64,000 nt of DNA from UM-FILTER-47-13 sp964445195 (GCA_964445195.1 CAYUKA010000008.1:1-64000); one strand, 5' to 3'. Counted from the first letter of the stretch, positions 24,477 through 34,521 are shown. Notes: generated from the letters alone by a model not told the origin. Program-made: numbers and translations.

Positions 24477-24783
24477 GGACCAACCACAATGAGAATGACG
24501 ATGAACAGTCTATTTATTACCGCCGTGAAAGGCGCTGTCATTCTCGGGTTCCTGCGCTGGCGTCGTCATTGACGTAGCCGAGACGGGCCCGGGAAGAACA
24601 GCAAACCGGGCCCTGTGTTGCGCATCAGGAACCATACGAATCCTTTTTTCAGATTCATTGTTTCCCTTTTTTCGCCCTCTTGTGCCCGGAGTCTAACGAC
24701 TCGTTATCGGGTATGCCGTTTTGGCCGGTTTGTACCGGCGCGGCATGGCCGGGGCTGTAAATTTCAGACGTAAAGAGATGAAA

Positions 24784-26589
24784 ATGAGTGAGAAAGTAAC
24801 TTATAAAGACGTTTTACGGTATGCATGGCATTACTGGCACCGGCGGCCGAAAACCGGGCTGGCGATGATCGGGCTGATGCTGGCGGCGACGGTGGTCGAC
24901 GTGTTCGTGCCGGTTTATACCGGCCGGATCGTCGATTCGCTGATCGGCAGCGCGGCCGGCAACGAAGCGGCGCTGCGGGCGACGCTCGGCTATCTGGCGA
25001 TCTTCGCGGTGCTGGCGGTCACGTTCAACATCCTGCGCTGGGCCGCGATTTCATTATGGGCCTGGTTTGCGGTGCGGGCGATGTATGAGCTGCTGACCGA
25101 AGCGCTGAACAAGGTGCAGCGCTTTTCAGCGGACTGGCACGCCAACGCCTTTGCCGGCGGTACGGTGCGCAAGATCACCCGCGGCATGTGGTCGTTCGAC
25201 CTGTTCGGCGATACGATCTTCATGGGCCTGTTCCCGGCCGCGGTGATCATGATTGCGATGACGGCGATGCTGCTGGTCAAGCTGCCTTTGGTGGGTTTGT
25301 TCGCGGCGTTGATGATCGTGATCTACAGCGCGGTCAGTATCTGGATGTCGGTGACGATTCTGGCACCGCGCTTCCGGACGGCGGCCCGGGCCGATACGAA
25401 GGTCGGCGCGGTGCTGGCGGATATTGTCACCGGCAACCCGACCGTCAAGTCGTTTGGTGCCGAGAGCCGCGAGGACGAGCTGTTTAATGAAACGGCGCGG
25501 CACTGGCGGCAGGTCTCGCAGCGCGCCTGGCTGACCGGCGAGGCCAGCAACCTGGTGCGTGGCATGCTGCGGGCGGTGATGCTGGTCGGCATGATCGGTG
25601 TCACGGTGCTGATGTGGCGGGCCGGCAATGCGACGCCGGGCGATATCGCGCTGGCGCTGACCAGCTTCTTTATCATCGGCGGCTATTTGCGGGATATCGG
25701 CATGCATATTGCCAACCTGCAGAAATCCGTCAGCGAGATGGAGGATGTCATTGCCTTCTGGAAACGGCAGGACGATGTTCGCGACGCGCCGGATGCGACG
25801 GCGTTCCGGCCGGGGGCCGGCGAGATTGTCTTCGACAAGGCGCGTTTTGCCTATCAGGGGCAGGACAGGCCGTTATACGAAGAGCTCTCGCTGCGGATCG
25901 CGCCGGGTGAAAAGGTCGCGCTGGTCGGTCATTCCGGCTCGGGCAAGTCGACCCTCGTCAAGCTGGTGCAGCGCTTGTACGACATACAGGACGGCGCCGT
26001 GCGGATCGATGGTCAGGATATTGCCTGTGTGACGCAGGAGAGCCTGCGCCGGTCGCTGGCGCTGGTGCCGCAGGAGCCGGTGCTGTTCCACCGTTCGCTG
26101 GCCGAGAATATCGCCTATGGCCGGCCCGGTGCCAGCATGGACGAGATCGTCGATGCCGCCCGGCAGGCTTACGCCCACGAGTTTATCGAAAGCCTGTCGC
26201 AGGGCTACGATACGCTGGTCGGTGAGCGCGGCGTCAAGCTTTCGGGCGGGGAACGGCAGCGTGTCGCGATCGCCCGGGCGGTTCTGGCCGATGCGCCGGT
26301 GCTAATCCTCGACGAGGCGACCTCGGCGCTGGACTCGGTCTCGGAGCACTACATCCAGAAGGCGCTTGCGCATCTGATGGAAGGGCGGACGACGATCACC
26401 ATCGCCCACCGCCTGGCGACGATCAAGTCGGTCGACCGGATCCTGGTCTTTGATAAAGGCCGGATTGCCGAGCAGGGCACGCATGACGCGCTGGTGAACC
26501 GGGAAGAGTCGATTTACCGGACGTTGTTCGAAATGCAGGCTCTCGACCTGGTCGGTGATATAAACGATATGGGAAGGGCCGCCGAGTAA
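24784..26589 (+). CDS. ABC exporter, fused permease and ATPase
   Basis: About 601 residues. The transmembrane domain with six helices covers roughly residues 20-330, the nucleotide-binding domain 345-590. Walker A is GHSGSGKSTLVKLV, the signature KLSGGERQRVAIARA, Walker B VLILDEATSALD, then the H-loop TITIAHRLATI. It is a type IV (MsbA/ABCB-like) half-transporter acting as a homodimer in the inner membrane. The substrate is unknown. I place the start at 24784 (MSEKVTYKDV) behind AAAGAG; the ATG two codons upstream is also possible. Confidence 0.9.
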   Translation: MSEKVTYKDVLRYAWHYWHRRPKTGLAMIGLMLAATVVDVFVPVYTGRIVDSLIGSAAGNEAALRATLGYLAIFAVLAVTFNILRWAAISLWAWFAVRAMYELLTEALNKVQRFSADWHANAFAGGTVRKITRGMWSFDLFGDTIFMGLFPAAVIMIAMTAMLLVKLPLVGLFAALMIVIYSAVSIWMSVTILAPRFRTAARADTKVGAVLADIVTGNPTVKSFGAESREDELFNETARHWRQVSQRAWLTGEASNLVRGMLRAVMLVGMIGVTVLMWRAGNATPGDIALALTSFFIIGGYLRDIGMHIANLQKSVSEMEDVIAFWKRQDDVRDAPDATAFRPGAGEIVFDKARFAYQGQDRPLYEELSLRIAPGEKVALVGHSGSGKSTLVKLVQRLYDIQDGAVRIDGQDIACVTQESLRRSLALVPQEPVLFHRSLAENIAYGRPGASMDEIVDAARQAYAHEFIESLSQGYDTLVGERGVKLSGGERQRVAIARAVLADAPVLILDEATSALDSVSEHYIQKALAHLMEGRTTITIAHRLATIKSVDRILVFDKGRIAEQGTHDALVNREESIYRTLFEMQALDLVGDINDMGRAAE

Positions 26590-26600
26590 GCGGCTCTTTT
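26578..26600 (+). terminator. Probable terminator between convergent ABC exporter and antiporter genes
   Basis: GCCGC (26578-26582) and GCGGC (26590-26594) form a stem spanning the ABC gene stop, followed by TCTTTTCTT. It is short and of moderate strength. Confidence 0.45.
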
Positions 26601-26601
26601 C

Positions 26602-28323
26602 TTACTTGTGTGTTTTGTCGCGGCTGACGCTCATTGTCTCTTCCAGCAGCAGCACGGCCTGTGTGGCGGCGTCATGGAACGGCAGGAACACCAGATCAGC
26701 GCCGCGGGCTTTCAAAATATCGCGGTCATGCGGATGTTGCGTGGACACCGCAATGCCCCTGGTGTAATCGTTGGCGCGCAGGCTGTCGATCAGCGTCAGG
26801 CGGGGGTCCTCATGGGTCAGGCCGATATCGTGTTGCGGCATGGCTGAAATGACCCACTTGACGTGCTGGAGCGGCAAGGTGCCGATAAAGGCCGGGTCGC
26901 AGGCATCGCCATAAATAGCCCTATGGCCCTGCCGGTTCCAGCGCCTGACTTCCTGCGGGTTGAAATCAACGGCGAGCAGGCGGAAGCCTTTTTCCTGCAA
27001 ATGACGGGCGATGATCTGGCCGTAACGGCCAAGGCCAAATAAAATCACGTCATAGCCATGCGCCTGTTCATCAAAATGCTCGTCAATCGCTTGTTCGCGG
27101 TGCGGGATTTTGCGCTCGAACAGGCCCAGAAACGACTCCAGGCTGTTATACAGCGTGTGGGAATAGGTGATCATATAGACCGACAGCGATATCGTGATCA
27201 GGCCGACGAGCGTCACCAGCCCAAGAGCGTCGGCGTTGACATGGCCAAGCGTTAAACCCATCGCGATAAAGATCAGTGAAAATTCGCTGATCTGGGCGAC
27301 GGTCAGGCCGGCCAGAAAGCCGGTACGCTTGCGGTAGCCCATCGCGCCCATGATCGCCAGAACGATCAGCGGGTTGCCGACCAGAACGAATAACGAGAAG
27401 ACCAGCGCCGGCGCCAGCTGGGCGCCGAGCAGGCTCAGGTCGAGCTGTGAGCCGAGCGCGATAAAAAAGAACAGCAGCAGGAAGTCGCGCAATGCCGACA
27501 GGCGGGCGATAATTGCCTCTCTGAAGGGCGTCGAGGCAAGGGAGACCCCGGCCAGCAATCCGCCCAGCTCCTTACTGAAGCCGAAATGGCTGCCGAGCGC
27601 GGCCAGCAGCGCAGCCCAGGCGATGGCGAACGTGATCAGCAGTTCGGGCGAGCGGGCGATACGGGAGAGCAGCGGCGTGGCGGCGAAGCGGATAAACAGC
27701 GCCACCAGCCCCAGCATAATCAGGCCGTACAGCAGGACGGTGCCGATCTGCGACCATACGGTGGCGTCTGCCGCGTTGTCGGCGGCGCTGATGCCGAAGG
27801 ATGACAGCACCATCATCGCCAGCACGACCACCAGGTCCTGCACGATCAAAAAGCCGATCGCGATACGGCCGTGCAGTGAATCAACCTCGCGCTTGTCGGA
27901 CAGCAGCTTGACGATAATAATCGTGCTGGAAAAGGTCAGCGCGACCGCGACATAGATCGATGTCACAATGTCCAGCCCCAGCGCCAGCCCGATCATAAAG
28001 CCGATGACCGAGGTGAAGGTTACCTGTCCCAGCCCGGTGGCCAGGGCCACCGGCCCCAATGTGCGCACGAGTTTCAGGTCAAGCTTTAACCCGACCAGAA
28101 AGAGCAGCACGGCAATGCCCAGCTCGGCCAGCAACTTGACGTTTTCTTCTGATTGCACGACTCCGAGCACCGACGGCCCGGCGAGGATGCCAACGGCAAT
28201 GAAGCTGACAATCATAGGCTGGCGCAGCAACAGGCCGATAAAGCCGACCACGCCGGCAAGGGCCAGCAATGCGGCCATTTCGTAGAAGGGAGAGCTATGG
28301 ATGAGTGCGATGAGATCAGGCAC
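26602..28323 (-). CDS. CPA2 family cation:proton antiporter with TrkA-N domain (KefB/YbaL-like)
   Basis: 573 residues. About twelve membrane helices (residues 15-385) form the Na+/H+ exchanger domain, including the PMIVSFIAVGILAGPSVLG helix. The C-terminal cytosolic part (from about 415) is a Rossmann TrkA-N domain with DVILFGLGRYGQIIARHL and an acidic end of the second strand (LAVDFNP). Such proteins exchange K+ or Na+ for H+ and are gated by nucleotides or glutathione adducts; which applies here is not visible. It is the last gene of a mutL-led minus-strand group, 30 bases after the small membrane-protein gene. Confidence 0.88.
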   Translation of the reverse strand: MPDLIALIHSSPFYEMAALLALAGVVGFIGLLLRQPMIVSFIAVGILAGPSVLGVVQSEENVKLLAELGIAVLLFLVGLKLDLKLVRTLGPVALATGLGQVTFTSVIGFMIGLALGLDIVTSIYVAVALTFSSTIIIVKLLSDKREVDSLHGRIAIGFLIVQDLVVVLAMMVLSSFGISAADNAADATVWSQIGTVLLYGLIMLGLVALFIRFAATPLLSRIARSPELLITFAIAWAALLAALGSHFGFSKELGGLLAGVSLASTPFREAIIARLSALRDFLLLFFFIALGSQLDLSLLGAQLAPALVFSLFVLVGNPLIVLAIMGAMGYRKRTGFLAGLTVAQISEFSLIFIAMGLTLGHVNADALGLVTLVGLITISLSVYMITYSHTLYNSLESFLGLFERKIPHREQAIDEHFDEQAHGYDVILFGLGRYGQIIARHLQEKGFRLLAVDFNPQEVRRWNRQGHRAIYGDACDPAFIGTLPLQHVKWVISAMPQHDIGLTHEDPRLTLIDSLRANDYTRGIAVSTQHPHDRDILKARGADLVFLPFHDAATQAVLLLEETMSVSRDKTHK

Positions 28324-28353
28324 CGTGTTCCCCGTCTGTATTTGTTCCTGCGC

Positions 28354-28890
28354 CTAAAACCATGCTTTGACATCGCCGATGCGGTGGCCTTTCAGGGCGC
28401 GTGACAGGCCCTTGGTCAGCCGGTAGGCGAGATAAATCACGACTGGTCCTGCGGCGATCGCCGTACCGGTCAGGAAATAGGGCATGTTGGCCGCGATAAA
28501 TTCGTCCATACAGGGTTTAACGGCGGCTTCTATTGCCGCCATGTCGGCATCGGCAGATACCGCCCCGGTACAGTTGAACAGCGCCGCCGGATCGTAAACG
28601 CCAAGCAAATAAATGGTGGCTACGGTCATACCGATCAGCGCGAACAGCCCGGCGATCCAGATTGTGCGGATGATAAAGGTCATATGATCGACAGTCAGGC
28701 TGTTTGGTTCGGCCCTGCCGCGGATGACATAGGCGGCGATCCAGACACCCAGAAACATGGCCATCGCCACGGCGGCCGCGGCGGCAACGGGGAGGAAGGA
28801 AATAATCAGCGACACAGCCAATACAGCGTAAATATTGGTAATCAGCTTGGTTGCGGACGGTTGGTTGTCCGTTGTGTTCTCGGTGGTCAT
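28354..28890 (-). CDS. Small integral membrane protein of unknown function
   Basis: 178 residues. I see about four hydrophobic segments: near 20-57 (probably two), 72-97 and 138-160. A periplasmic-type loop with two cysteines (NCTG and VKPCMD) lies between the last two, possibly forming a disulfide. The C-terminus is short and basic. I do not recognise the family. It sits 2 bases from the mutL stop and 30 bases before the antiporter, so it is probably co-transcribed with both. Confidence 0.65.
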   Translation of the reverse strand: MTTENTTDNQPSATKLITNIYAVLAVSLIISFLPVAAAAAVAMAMFLGVWIAAYVIRGRAEPNSLTVDHMTFIIRTIWIAGLFALIGMTVATIYLLGVYDPAALFNCTGAVSADADMAAIEAAVKPCMDEFIAANMPYFLTGTAIAAGPVVIYLAYRLTKGLSRALKGHRIGDVKAWF

Positions 28891-28892
28891 GC

Positions 28893-30683
28893 TCAGCGCC
28901 TTCCAAAAAGTTTTTCGATATCCTTGAGGTCCAGTTTAACCCAGGTCGGGCGGCCGTGATTGCACTGGCCCAAAGCCGGGGTCTGCTCCATCTGCCGCAG
29001 CAGGGCGTTCATCTCGGCGGCGTTCAGGCGGCGGCCGGACCGCACCGAACCGTGACAGGCCATGGTCGAGAGCACATGGTTGATCGCTTCGCCCAGACCG
29101 TCCGCCGTGTCATGCTCGGCCAGCTCGTCGGCAAGGTCGCGCACCAGCTTCTGGATATCGACTTTCTCACCGAGGATGGCGGGCAGCGCGCGGACCGCGA
29201 CTGCGCAGGCGCCGAACGTATCAAGCTCCAGCCCCAGCATCGCCAGCTCCTCGCGGCAGCCAAGCAGGCGGGCGGCTTCGTCCTCCTGCATCTCAACGAT
29301 TTCAGGGGTCAGCAGCCCTTGTCTGGCGACGCCCTGCGCGGCCATCTGCGCCTTGAAGCGTTCATAAACCAGCCGTTCATGCGCCGCGTGCTGGTCAACG
29401 ATCACCAGCCCGTTGGCGCTCTGGGCGATAATGTAGTTTTCATGGATCTGTGCGCGGGCCGCGCCGAGCGGGTGGTCGTCCGTTACAGGCTCATGCTCGT
29501 CGATGGCTTCGGCGCGGGCGGCGGGGGCGAGGCCGGGAAACGGCGCGTAGGAGTCATGGATTTTTTCCGCCAGTCCGCTGTGGTTGTAAGCCGGTGCGGG
29601 ACTGTTGTAAGTGCCGGCCCGCGACAGGGGCAGGGACGGGCCGCCCGAATGTGGCTGCGGTCGCAGCGCGCCAAGCGCCTGCTGCGAGACCGTTGTCGCA
29701 GTCTGTTGGCCGTTCTCATGCAGCGTGTGTTTGAGGGCGCTGACGATCAGGCCGCGCACCAGACCGGGATCGCGGAACCGGACCTCGGCCTTGGCCGGGT
29801 GGACGTTGACATCAACCGCCGCCGGGTCGAGCGTTAAAAACAGCGCCGCGACCGGGTGACGGCCGCCGGCCAGCAGGTCGGCATAAGCGCCGCGCAGCGC
29901 GCCGAACAACAGTTTATCGCGCACAGGCCGGCCATTGACGAACAGGTACTGGTATTGTGCCGTGCCGCGGTTAAATGTCGGCAGGGCGGCATAGCCGGTT
30001 AAATGCACACCCTCGCGTTCAGCCTCAATGGCGAGCGCGTTCTCCGCGAAATCGCCGCCGATGATCGCGGCGAGCCGGTCTTTGCGGGAACCCGGCGCAA
30101 GTTTGAGCGCGGTCTTGCCGTCGTGGGACAGCGTAAAGGCAATGCCGGGAAAAGCCATGGCCAGGCGCATGATGCTGTCCTTGACGGCCATATATTCGGC
30201 GCGGTCGGATTTCAGGAATTTCAGCCGCGCCGGGGTGGCGTAAAACAGGTCGCGCACGTCGATCTGCGTGCCCTGCGGGTGGGCGCAGGGCGCGGGTACG
30301 CCTTTTTTACCGCCTTCCACGGCCACCTGCCAGGCTTCGCCATTCATAGAGGTTTTGACGGTCATCCGGCTGACCGCGCCGATCGCCGGCAGCGCTTCGC
30401 CGCGAAAACCGAGATGGTTGATATGGATCAGGTCGTCATCGGGCAATTTCGATGTGGCGTGGCGGTCGAGCGCGGCGGTGAGTTCATCCCGACTCATGCC
30501 GCTGCCATTGTCGCGGATGCGGATCAGGCTTTTGCCGCCCGCGCGCAGTTCAATCTCAATACGGTCCGCGCCGGCATCGACCGCGTTTTCGGCCAGCTCC
30601 TTGACGGCGGCGGCCGGCCGTTCAATAACCTCGCCGGCGGCGATCTGGTTGACCAGTGTGTCGGGTAAATGACGAATGCGCAT
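28893..30683 (-). CDS. mutL: DNA mismatch repair protein MutL
   Basis: 596 residues. The GHKL ATPase domain is clear: GEVIERPAAAVKELAENAVD at 18-37 with the catalytic Glu, IRDNGSGMSRDEL, and the HLGFRGEALPAI loop. The linker is Pro/Ser/Ala-rich (about 330-410), and the C-terminal dimerisation domain begins near QIHENYIIAQSANGLVIVDQ with QHAAHERLVYER. The endonuclease motif DQHAAHERLVYE is present, as in MutL of bacteria without MutH. It couples MutS recognition to excision. Confidence 0.96.
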   Translation of the reverse strand: MRIRHLPDTLVNQIAAGEVIERPAAAVKELAENAVDAGADRIEIELRAGGKSLIRIRDNGSGMSRDELTAALDRHATSKLPDDDLIHINHLGFRGEALPAIGAVSRMTVKTSMNGEAWQVAVEGGKKGVPAPCAHPQGTQIDVRDLFYATPARLKFLKSDRAEYMAVKDSIMRLAMAFPGIAFTLSHDGKTALKLAPGSRKDRLAAIIGGDFAENALAIEAEREGVHLTGYAALPTFNRGTAQYQYLFVNGRPVRDKLLFGALRGAYADLLAGGRHPVAALFLTLDPAAVDVNVHPAKAEVRFRDPGLVRGLIVSALKHTLHENGQQTATTVSQQALGALRPQPHSGGPSLPLSRAGTYNSPAPAYNHSGLAEKIHDSYAPFPGLAPAARAEAIDEHEPVTDDHPLGAARAQIHENYIIAQSANGLVIVDQHAAHERLVYERFKAQMAAQGVARQGLLTPEIVEMQEDEAARLLGCREELAMLGLELDTFGACAVAVRALPAILGEKVDIQKLVRDLADELAEHDTADGLGEAINHVLSTMACHGSVRSGRRLNAAEMNALLRQMEQTPALGQCNHGRPTWVKLDLKDIEKLFGRR

Positions 30684-30819
30684 GATATCCCAGATTAGCG
30701 TGCAGCCCCGGCAGAGTCAGCCGTTTCGCAGGTGATGACTGACTGAAATGTGGATAAGTTGCGCGCCGGGGCCGAAACGCGGTAAAAGTCTGTAAGCCGT
30801 TCACATGGAGGGACAGAAT

Positions 30820-31539
30820 ATGAGTGAAGATACACAAAAGCTGGCCGTCGTGACCGGCGCAAGCCGCGGCTTTGGCCGGGCGCTGGCGCTGGGTCTGGCC
30901 GCGCGCGGTTACAAGGTAGCGCTCGGCGCCCGTACGCTGGATGAGCTGGCGTTACTGAAAGAGGAAATCGAGGAACAGGGGGGCGCCGCGCTGGTCCACC
31001 CTCTGGATGTCACATCCCCGGACTCAATCAGGGCGTTTTACGAATTCGTAAAGCAGGAGGGCGGCACCGCCGACCTGCTGATCAACAATGCCGGCCTTGG
31101 CTATGCCCGGTCGCTGGCGGAGATCAGCGAAGAGGAGATCAGCCGCACTTTCAATGTGAATGTGATGGGGACATTACTGATGACCAAGACGTTTCTTGAT
31201 GATCTGGTCAGCCGCAGGGGGATGATCATTAATATCGCTTCGGATGTCGGGCGGCGGCCGGTGAAGGATATGTCAGTTTATGTGGCGGCCAAGCATGCCG
31301 TGGTCGGTTTTTCGCATGCGCTGCTGCGCGAGGTCAAGGATCAGGGCGTTCGGGTCAGCGTGGTGCTGCCCGGTTCGATGCAGACAAGCTTCAATGACAC
31401 GACCACGCCCGGCGCGGCCCCCGACCCGGATGCCATGGACCCGCGGGAGGCAGCCGATACAGTGCTGATGCTGGTTGATGCGCCGGACAGCGTCGTGATC
31501 GATGAAATCCAGTTCCGTTCGCCGCGTCAGGCCCTTTAA
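30820..31539 (+). CDS. Short-chain dehydrogenase/reductase
   Basis: 239 residues from the ATG at 30820, with GGAGGG upstream; a start at 30805 overlaps that site. The NAD(P)-binding TGASRGFG is near residue 14, NNAG near 90, and the active site has Ser in INIASDVG and the YVAAK Tyr/Lys pair. The substrate cannot be read from the sequence. The gene stands alone, divergent from mutL and convergent (3-base gap) with the pentapeptide gene. Confidence 0.88.
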   Translation: MSEDTQKLAVVTGASRGFGRALALGLAARGYKVALGARTLDELALLKEEIEEQGGAALVHPLDVTSPDSIRAFYEFVKQEGGTADLLINNAGLGYARSLAEISEEEISRTFNVNVMGTLLMTKTFLDDLVSRRGMIINIASDVGRRPVKDMSVYVAAKHAVVGFSHALLREVKDQGVRVSVVLPGSMQTSFNDTTTPGAAPDPDAMDPREAADTVLMLVDAPDSVVIDEIQFRSPRQAL

Positions 31540-31542
31540 CGA

Positions 31543-32856
31543 TTATTTGCGGTAGCGTTCGTCAAACAGCGCGCCTTTGGTCAGGGCGCCGGACAAGTCG
31601 GCGTTTTCCATCAGGGCACCGGACAGGTCGGCCCGGCGTAAATCGCAGTCAATCAGCACGGCGTAAGACAGATCGGCCCCCTCCAGGATCGCGTCGGCCA
31701 GATTGGCCCCGCGCAGCACGGCGTAGCGCAGATTCGCCCCGGACAGATTGACGCGTTGCAGCCAGTCCGTGCCGTCATCATTGGTGAATTTCAGCGGCAT
31801 CAGGTTGGCTTCGGCCAGGTCGGCGCGGGAAAGATTGGCGTTTTTCAACGAGGTGCCGCGCAGATCTGCATTTTTAAGATTACAGTCACGCAAATCCGAG
31901 CGGTCGAGCATGGCGCTTTGAATTTGCGCGCCTTCAAGATTCTGTTGCAGGAAATTGCTGGCGACAGCCTTGATCGCCGTCAGCGGATAAGAGCCGAGGC
32001 CGAGGATGTGCCGCATATCATAACCGCTTAAGTCAAGGCGTTTGCCGTCTTGGCCGGCGCTGGCCACCCATTTCGTGTGATGTTCGAGTAGCTCGGGCAG
32101 GGTTTCCTGCAGCTCTTCGATCAGGGCACCCATTTCATCTTCGTTCAGCGCGTCGTCCAGATTGGCGCCGCCGGTTTCCGTGGCTTCCAGAACGGTGCCG
32201 GTCATGATTGAAGCGGTCAGGTTGGCGTTGCGCAGGTTCGAGCCGGTAAAATCGGCATCGGTCAGGTTCGCGCCTTCTAGGTTCGCGCCGCTGAAGTCCG
32301 CATCTTTGACGATGATGCCGGACAAATCGGCATCGGCAAAATCGGCGGCAGAGGCACGGGAGCCTGACATGTTGGTCTCGTGCATCTTGGCACCGCGGAA
32401 AATCGTTTTCTGTACCGGCGATTTGCCATGAGAGTACGCCTTGTCGACCAGCGCGCCTTTTTCGCCGCGTTCCATCACCTTGCCTTCCCGCAGGTCGGCT
32501 TTTTCAAGGTCGGCGCCGGTCAGGTTCGCGCCGGCGACATAAGCGCCGCGGAAATCGGCGCGGGCAAAGCTGGCATTCTCCAGCTTGGCGTGGCGCATGT
32601 CACAGGCGAAAAAAGAGACGCCTTTGAAGGTGCCGCCTGACAGAATCGCGTCGACAAGAACTGAACCGGTAAAATCGGCCTGTGACAAATCGGCGCCGCG
32701 GAAATTCAGCCCGGTCATATCCTTGAATTTCAGAACAGCGCGCGCACCGCCGCGTATCCCTTTCAGGAAGGTGGCATGTTTCTTGATCACCTCGTCAAGT
32801 TCGCGCTGGGATACGATCTCCAGCCCCGAATCTATGGCGGGGGCGCTTTCGCTCAT
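31543..32856 (-). CDS. Pentapeptide-repeat protein with two repeat blocks
   Basis: 437 residues. Repeats of the A(D/N)LXX type fill about residues 48-235 and 300-430, expected to form two right-handed quadrilateral beta-helices. Between them lies a helical non-repeat linker (ALNEDEMGALIEELQETLPE onwards), and the first 45 residues are also non-repeat. There is no signal peptide or membrane helix. Some members mimic DNA and protect gyrase (Qnr, MfpA), but nothing here supports that specifically. It lies 78 bases downstream of pgi on the same strand. Confidence 0.88.
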   Translation of the reverse strand: MSESAPAIDSGLEIVSQRELDEVIKKHATFLKGIRGGARAVLKFKDMTGLNFRGADLSQADFTGSVLVDAILSGGTFKGVSFFACDMRHAKLENASFARADFRGAYVAGANLTGADLEKADLREGKVMERGEKGALVDKAYSHGKSPVQKTIFRGAKMHETNMSGSRASAADFADADLSGIIVKDADFSGANLEGANLTDADFTGSNLRNANLTASIMTGTVLEATETGGANLDDALNEDEMGALIEELQETLPELLEHHTKWVASAGQDGKRLDLSGYDMRHILGLGSYPLTAIKAVASNFLQQNLEGAQIQSAMLDRSDLRDCNLKNADLRGTSLKNANLSRADLAEANLMPLKFTNDDGTDWLQRVNLSGANLRYAVLRGANLADAILEGADLSYAVLIDCDLRRADLSGALMENADLSGALTKGALFDERYRK

Positions 32857-32934
32857 AAAAACCTCTTTTTGTTTCAGGCAGTTATAGCCATAGCCCTATT
32901 TTAGCCGATAATGATATAAAAATTGATAAAGAAT

Positions 32935-34521
32935 TCAGGCTGCATGTTTCAGGCTGTGGGCAATGAAATCCTGCAGACCAGCGGTTGAGCAGTCGGTTTC
33001 GGCCGATTGACCGCTTAGTATTTGTTTTGCAAGCACTTTTCCGAGTTCAACGCCCCATTGATCGAAGCTGTTCAGGCCCCAGATTATGCCCTGGACGAAG
33101 ATTTTATGCTCGTACAGCGCCAGCACCATACCAAGATGAAAGGCATCAAGGCGGCGCAGCAGGATCGTTGTGCTGGGCCGGTTGCCGGGGAAGACTTTCT
33201 GCGGGTCGCCGCCGGCCTCTTCAGCCGTTTGTCCGATCATCAGGGCGCGGGACTGTGCCAGCATGTTCGCGAGCAAGATGTCATGGTGCGTATCCGGCGC
33301 AGCGGCACTTTCGGCGGCGGCAATAAAATCGCACGGGATCAGGGCGGTGCCCTGGTGAATCAGCTGGTAAAAGGCGTGCTGGCCGTTGGTGCCGGGCTGA
33401 CCGAATACGACCGGGCCGGTTGGGTAATCGACAGGCTGCCCGTCACGGGTGATGCGCTTGCCGTTTGATTCCATATCGAGCTGTTGCAGGAAATCGGGCA
33501 GGCGGGCGAGATTTTGCGCATAGGGCAGCACCGCATGGCTTTCGGCGTCCCAGAAATTGCGGTACCAGACGCCGAGCAGCGCCAGGATCACCGGCATGTT
33601 GCTTTCCAGCGGGGCTTCGCGGAAATGGCGGTCCATAATATAAGCGCCGTCAAGCAGTGCGCGGAACTGATCGAAGCCGTGTGCGAGGCAGATCGACAGG
33701 CCGATCGCCGACCATAAACTGTAGCGCCCGCCGACCCAGTCGCGGAACGGGAACATGTTGGCCGGGTCGATGCCAAAGGCCCGCACGGCCTCTTCGTTGG
33801 TCGACAAGGCTACGAAATGGCGTGCAACCGCCGCCTCGTCGCCGTAATGGGCGAGCAGCCAGCGCCTGGCCTCTTCCGCATTGGCCAGCGTTTCCTGGGT
33901 GGTGAAGGTCTTGGAGGCGATGATGAACAGCGTTGTTTCCGGATCGGCATCGGCCAGGGCGTGGGCCAGGTCGGCCGGATCAATATTGGATACGAACCGT
34001 GCCGTAATCACCGTATTTTTGTTTTCTTGCAAGGCCTCGCAGACCATGCGGGGACCGAGATCGGAGCCGCCGATTCCGATATTGATAACGGTTTTGAGCG
34101 GCTGGCCGCTATGGCCGGTCCAGCCGCCGCTGCGTACCGCGTCGCTGAACTCTTTCATCCGGGCCAGCGTTTGATGCACGAACGGCACGATATTTTCGCC
34201 GTTGGCGATGATCCCGGCAGTGTCCGGGGCGCGTAACGCTGTATGAAGGACCGCCCGGTTTTCGGTGTTGTTGACCGTTTCGCCGGCGAACATTTTATCA
34301 CGCCATTTCTCGACCGCGCAGGCCCGGGCGAGGGCGGCAAGCAGGGTGACGGTTTCAGCCGTAATCCGGTGCTTGGAATAGTCGAGCAACAGACCTTCAT
34401 GTTTGAGGCTGAACTGGCGGAAGCGGGCCGGGTCGGCGGCGAACAGGTCGCGCATGTGAATATCGTCCATAGTGCGGCGATGTTCCTGCAACGCGGTAAA
34501 AGCCGGCAGCTCATTCAACAT
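32935..34521 (-). CDS. pgi: Glucose-6-phosphate isomerase
   Basis: 528 residues, slightly shorter than E. coli. It interconverts glucose-6-P and fructose-6-P. Signatures: TVINIGIGGSDLGPRM (sugar-phosphate site), DWVGGRYSLWSAIGLSI, and FDQWGVELGKVLAKQI containing the catalytic Lys region. The start overlaps the end of the upstream M16-like gene by 11 bases. Confidence 0.97.
   Translation of the reverse strand: MLNELPAFTALQEHRRTMDDIHMRDLFAADPARFRQFSLKHEGLLLDYSKHRITAETVTLLAALARACAVEKWRDKMFAGETVNNTENRAVLHTALRAPDTAGIIANGENIVPFVHQTLARMKEFSDAVRSGGWTGHSGQPLKTVINIGIGGSDLGPRMVCEALQENKNTVITARFVSNIDPADLAHALADADPETTLFIIASKTFTTQETLANAEEARRWLLAHYGDEAAVARHFVALSTNEEAVRAFGIDPANMFPFRDWVGGRYSLWSAIGLSICLAHGFDQFRALLDGAYIMDRHFREAPLESNMPVILALLGVWYRNFWDAESHAVLPYAQNLARLPDFLQQLDMESNGKRITRDGQPVDYPTGPVVFGQPGTNGQHAFYQLIHQGTALIPCDFIAAAESAAAPDTHHDILLANMLAQSRALMIGQTAEEAGGDPQKVFPGNRPSTTILLRRLDAFHLGMVLALYEHKIFVQGIIWGLNSFDQWGVELGKVLAKQILSGQSAETDCSTAGLQDFIAHSLKHAA

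Larger units (their letters stand above)
24387..24783 (+). other. 397-base region with leader-peptide-like ORF and alternative hairpins
   Basis: Besides the promoter-like and terminator-like elements at its left end, it holds a 27-codon ORF (24489-24572, ending FLRWRRH) with only a weak ribosome-binding site. GAGAATGAC (24491-24499) can pair with GTCATTCTC (24537-24545), or its overlapping part AATGACGA (24494-24501) can pair with TCGTCATT (24563-24570); these pairings exclude each other. A GC-rich stem follows, GGGCCCGG (24585-24592) with CCGGGCCC (24606-24613), without an adjoining T-run. The region lies upstream of the ABC exporter and might be an attenuator or a small RNA; this is inference. 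Confidence 0.4.

Noticed and set aside
24585..24613. GC-rich hairpin as an intrinsic terminator
   Set aside because: No T-run follows directly; listed only as part of the leader-like region.
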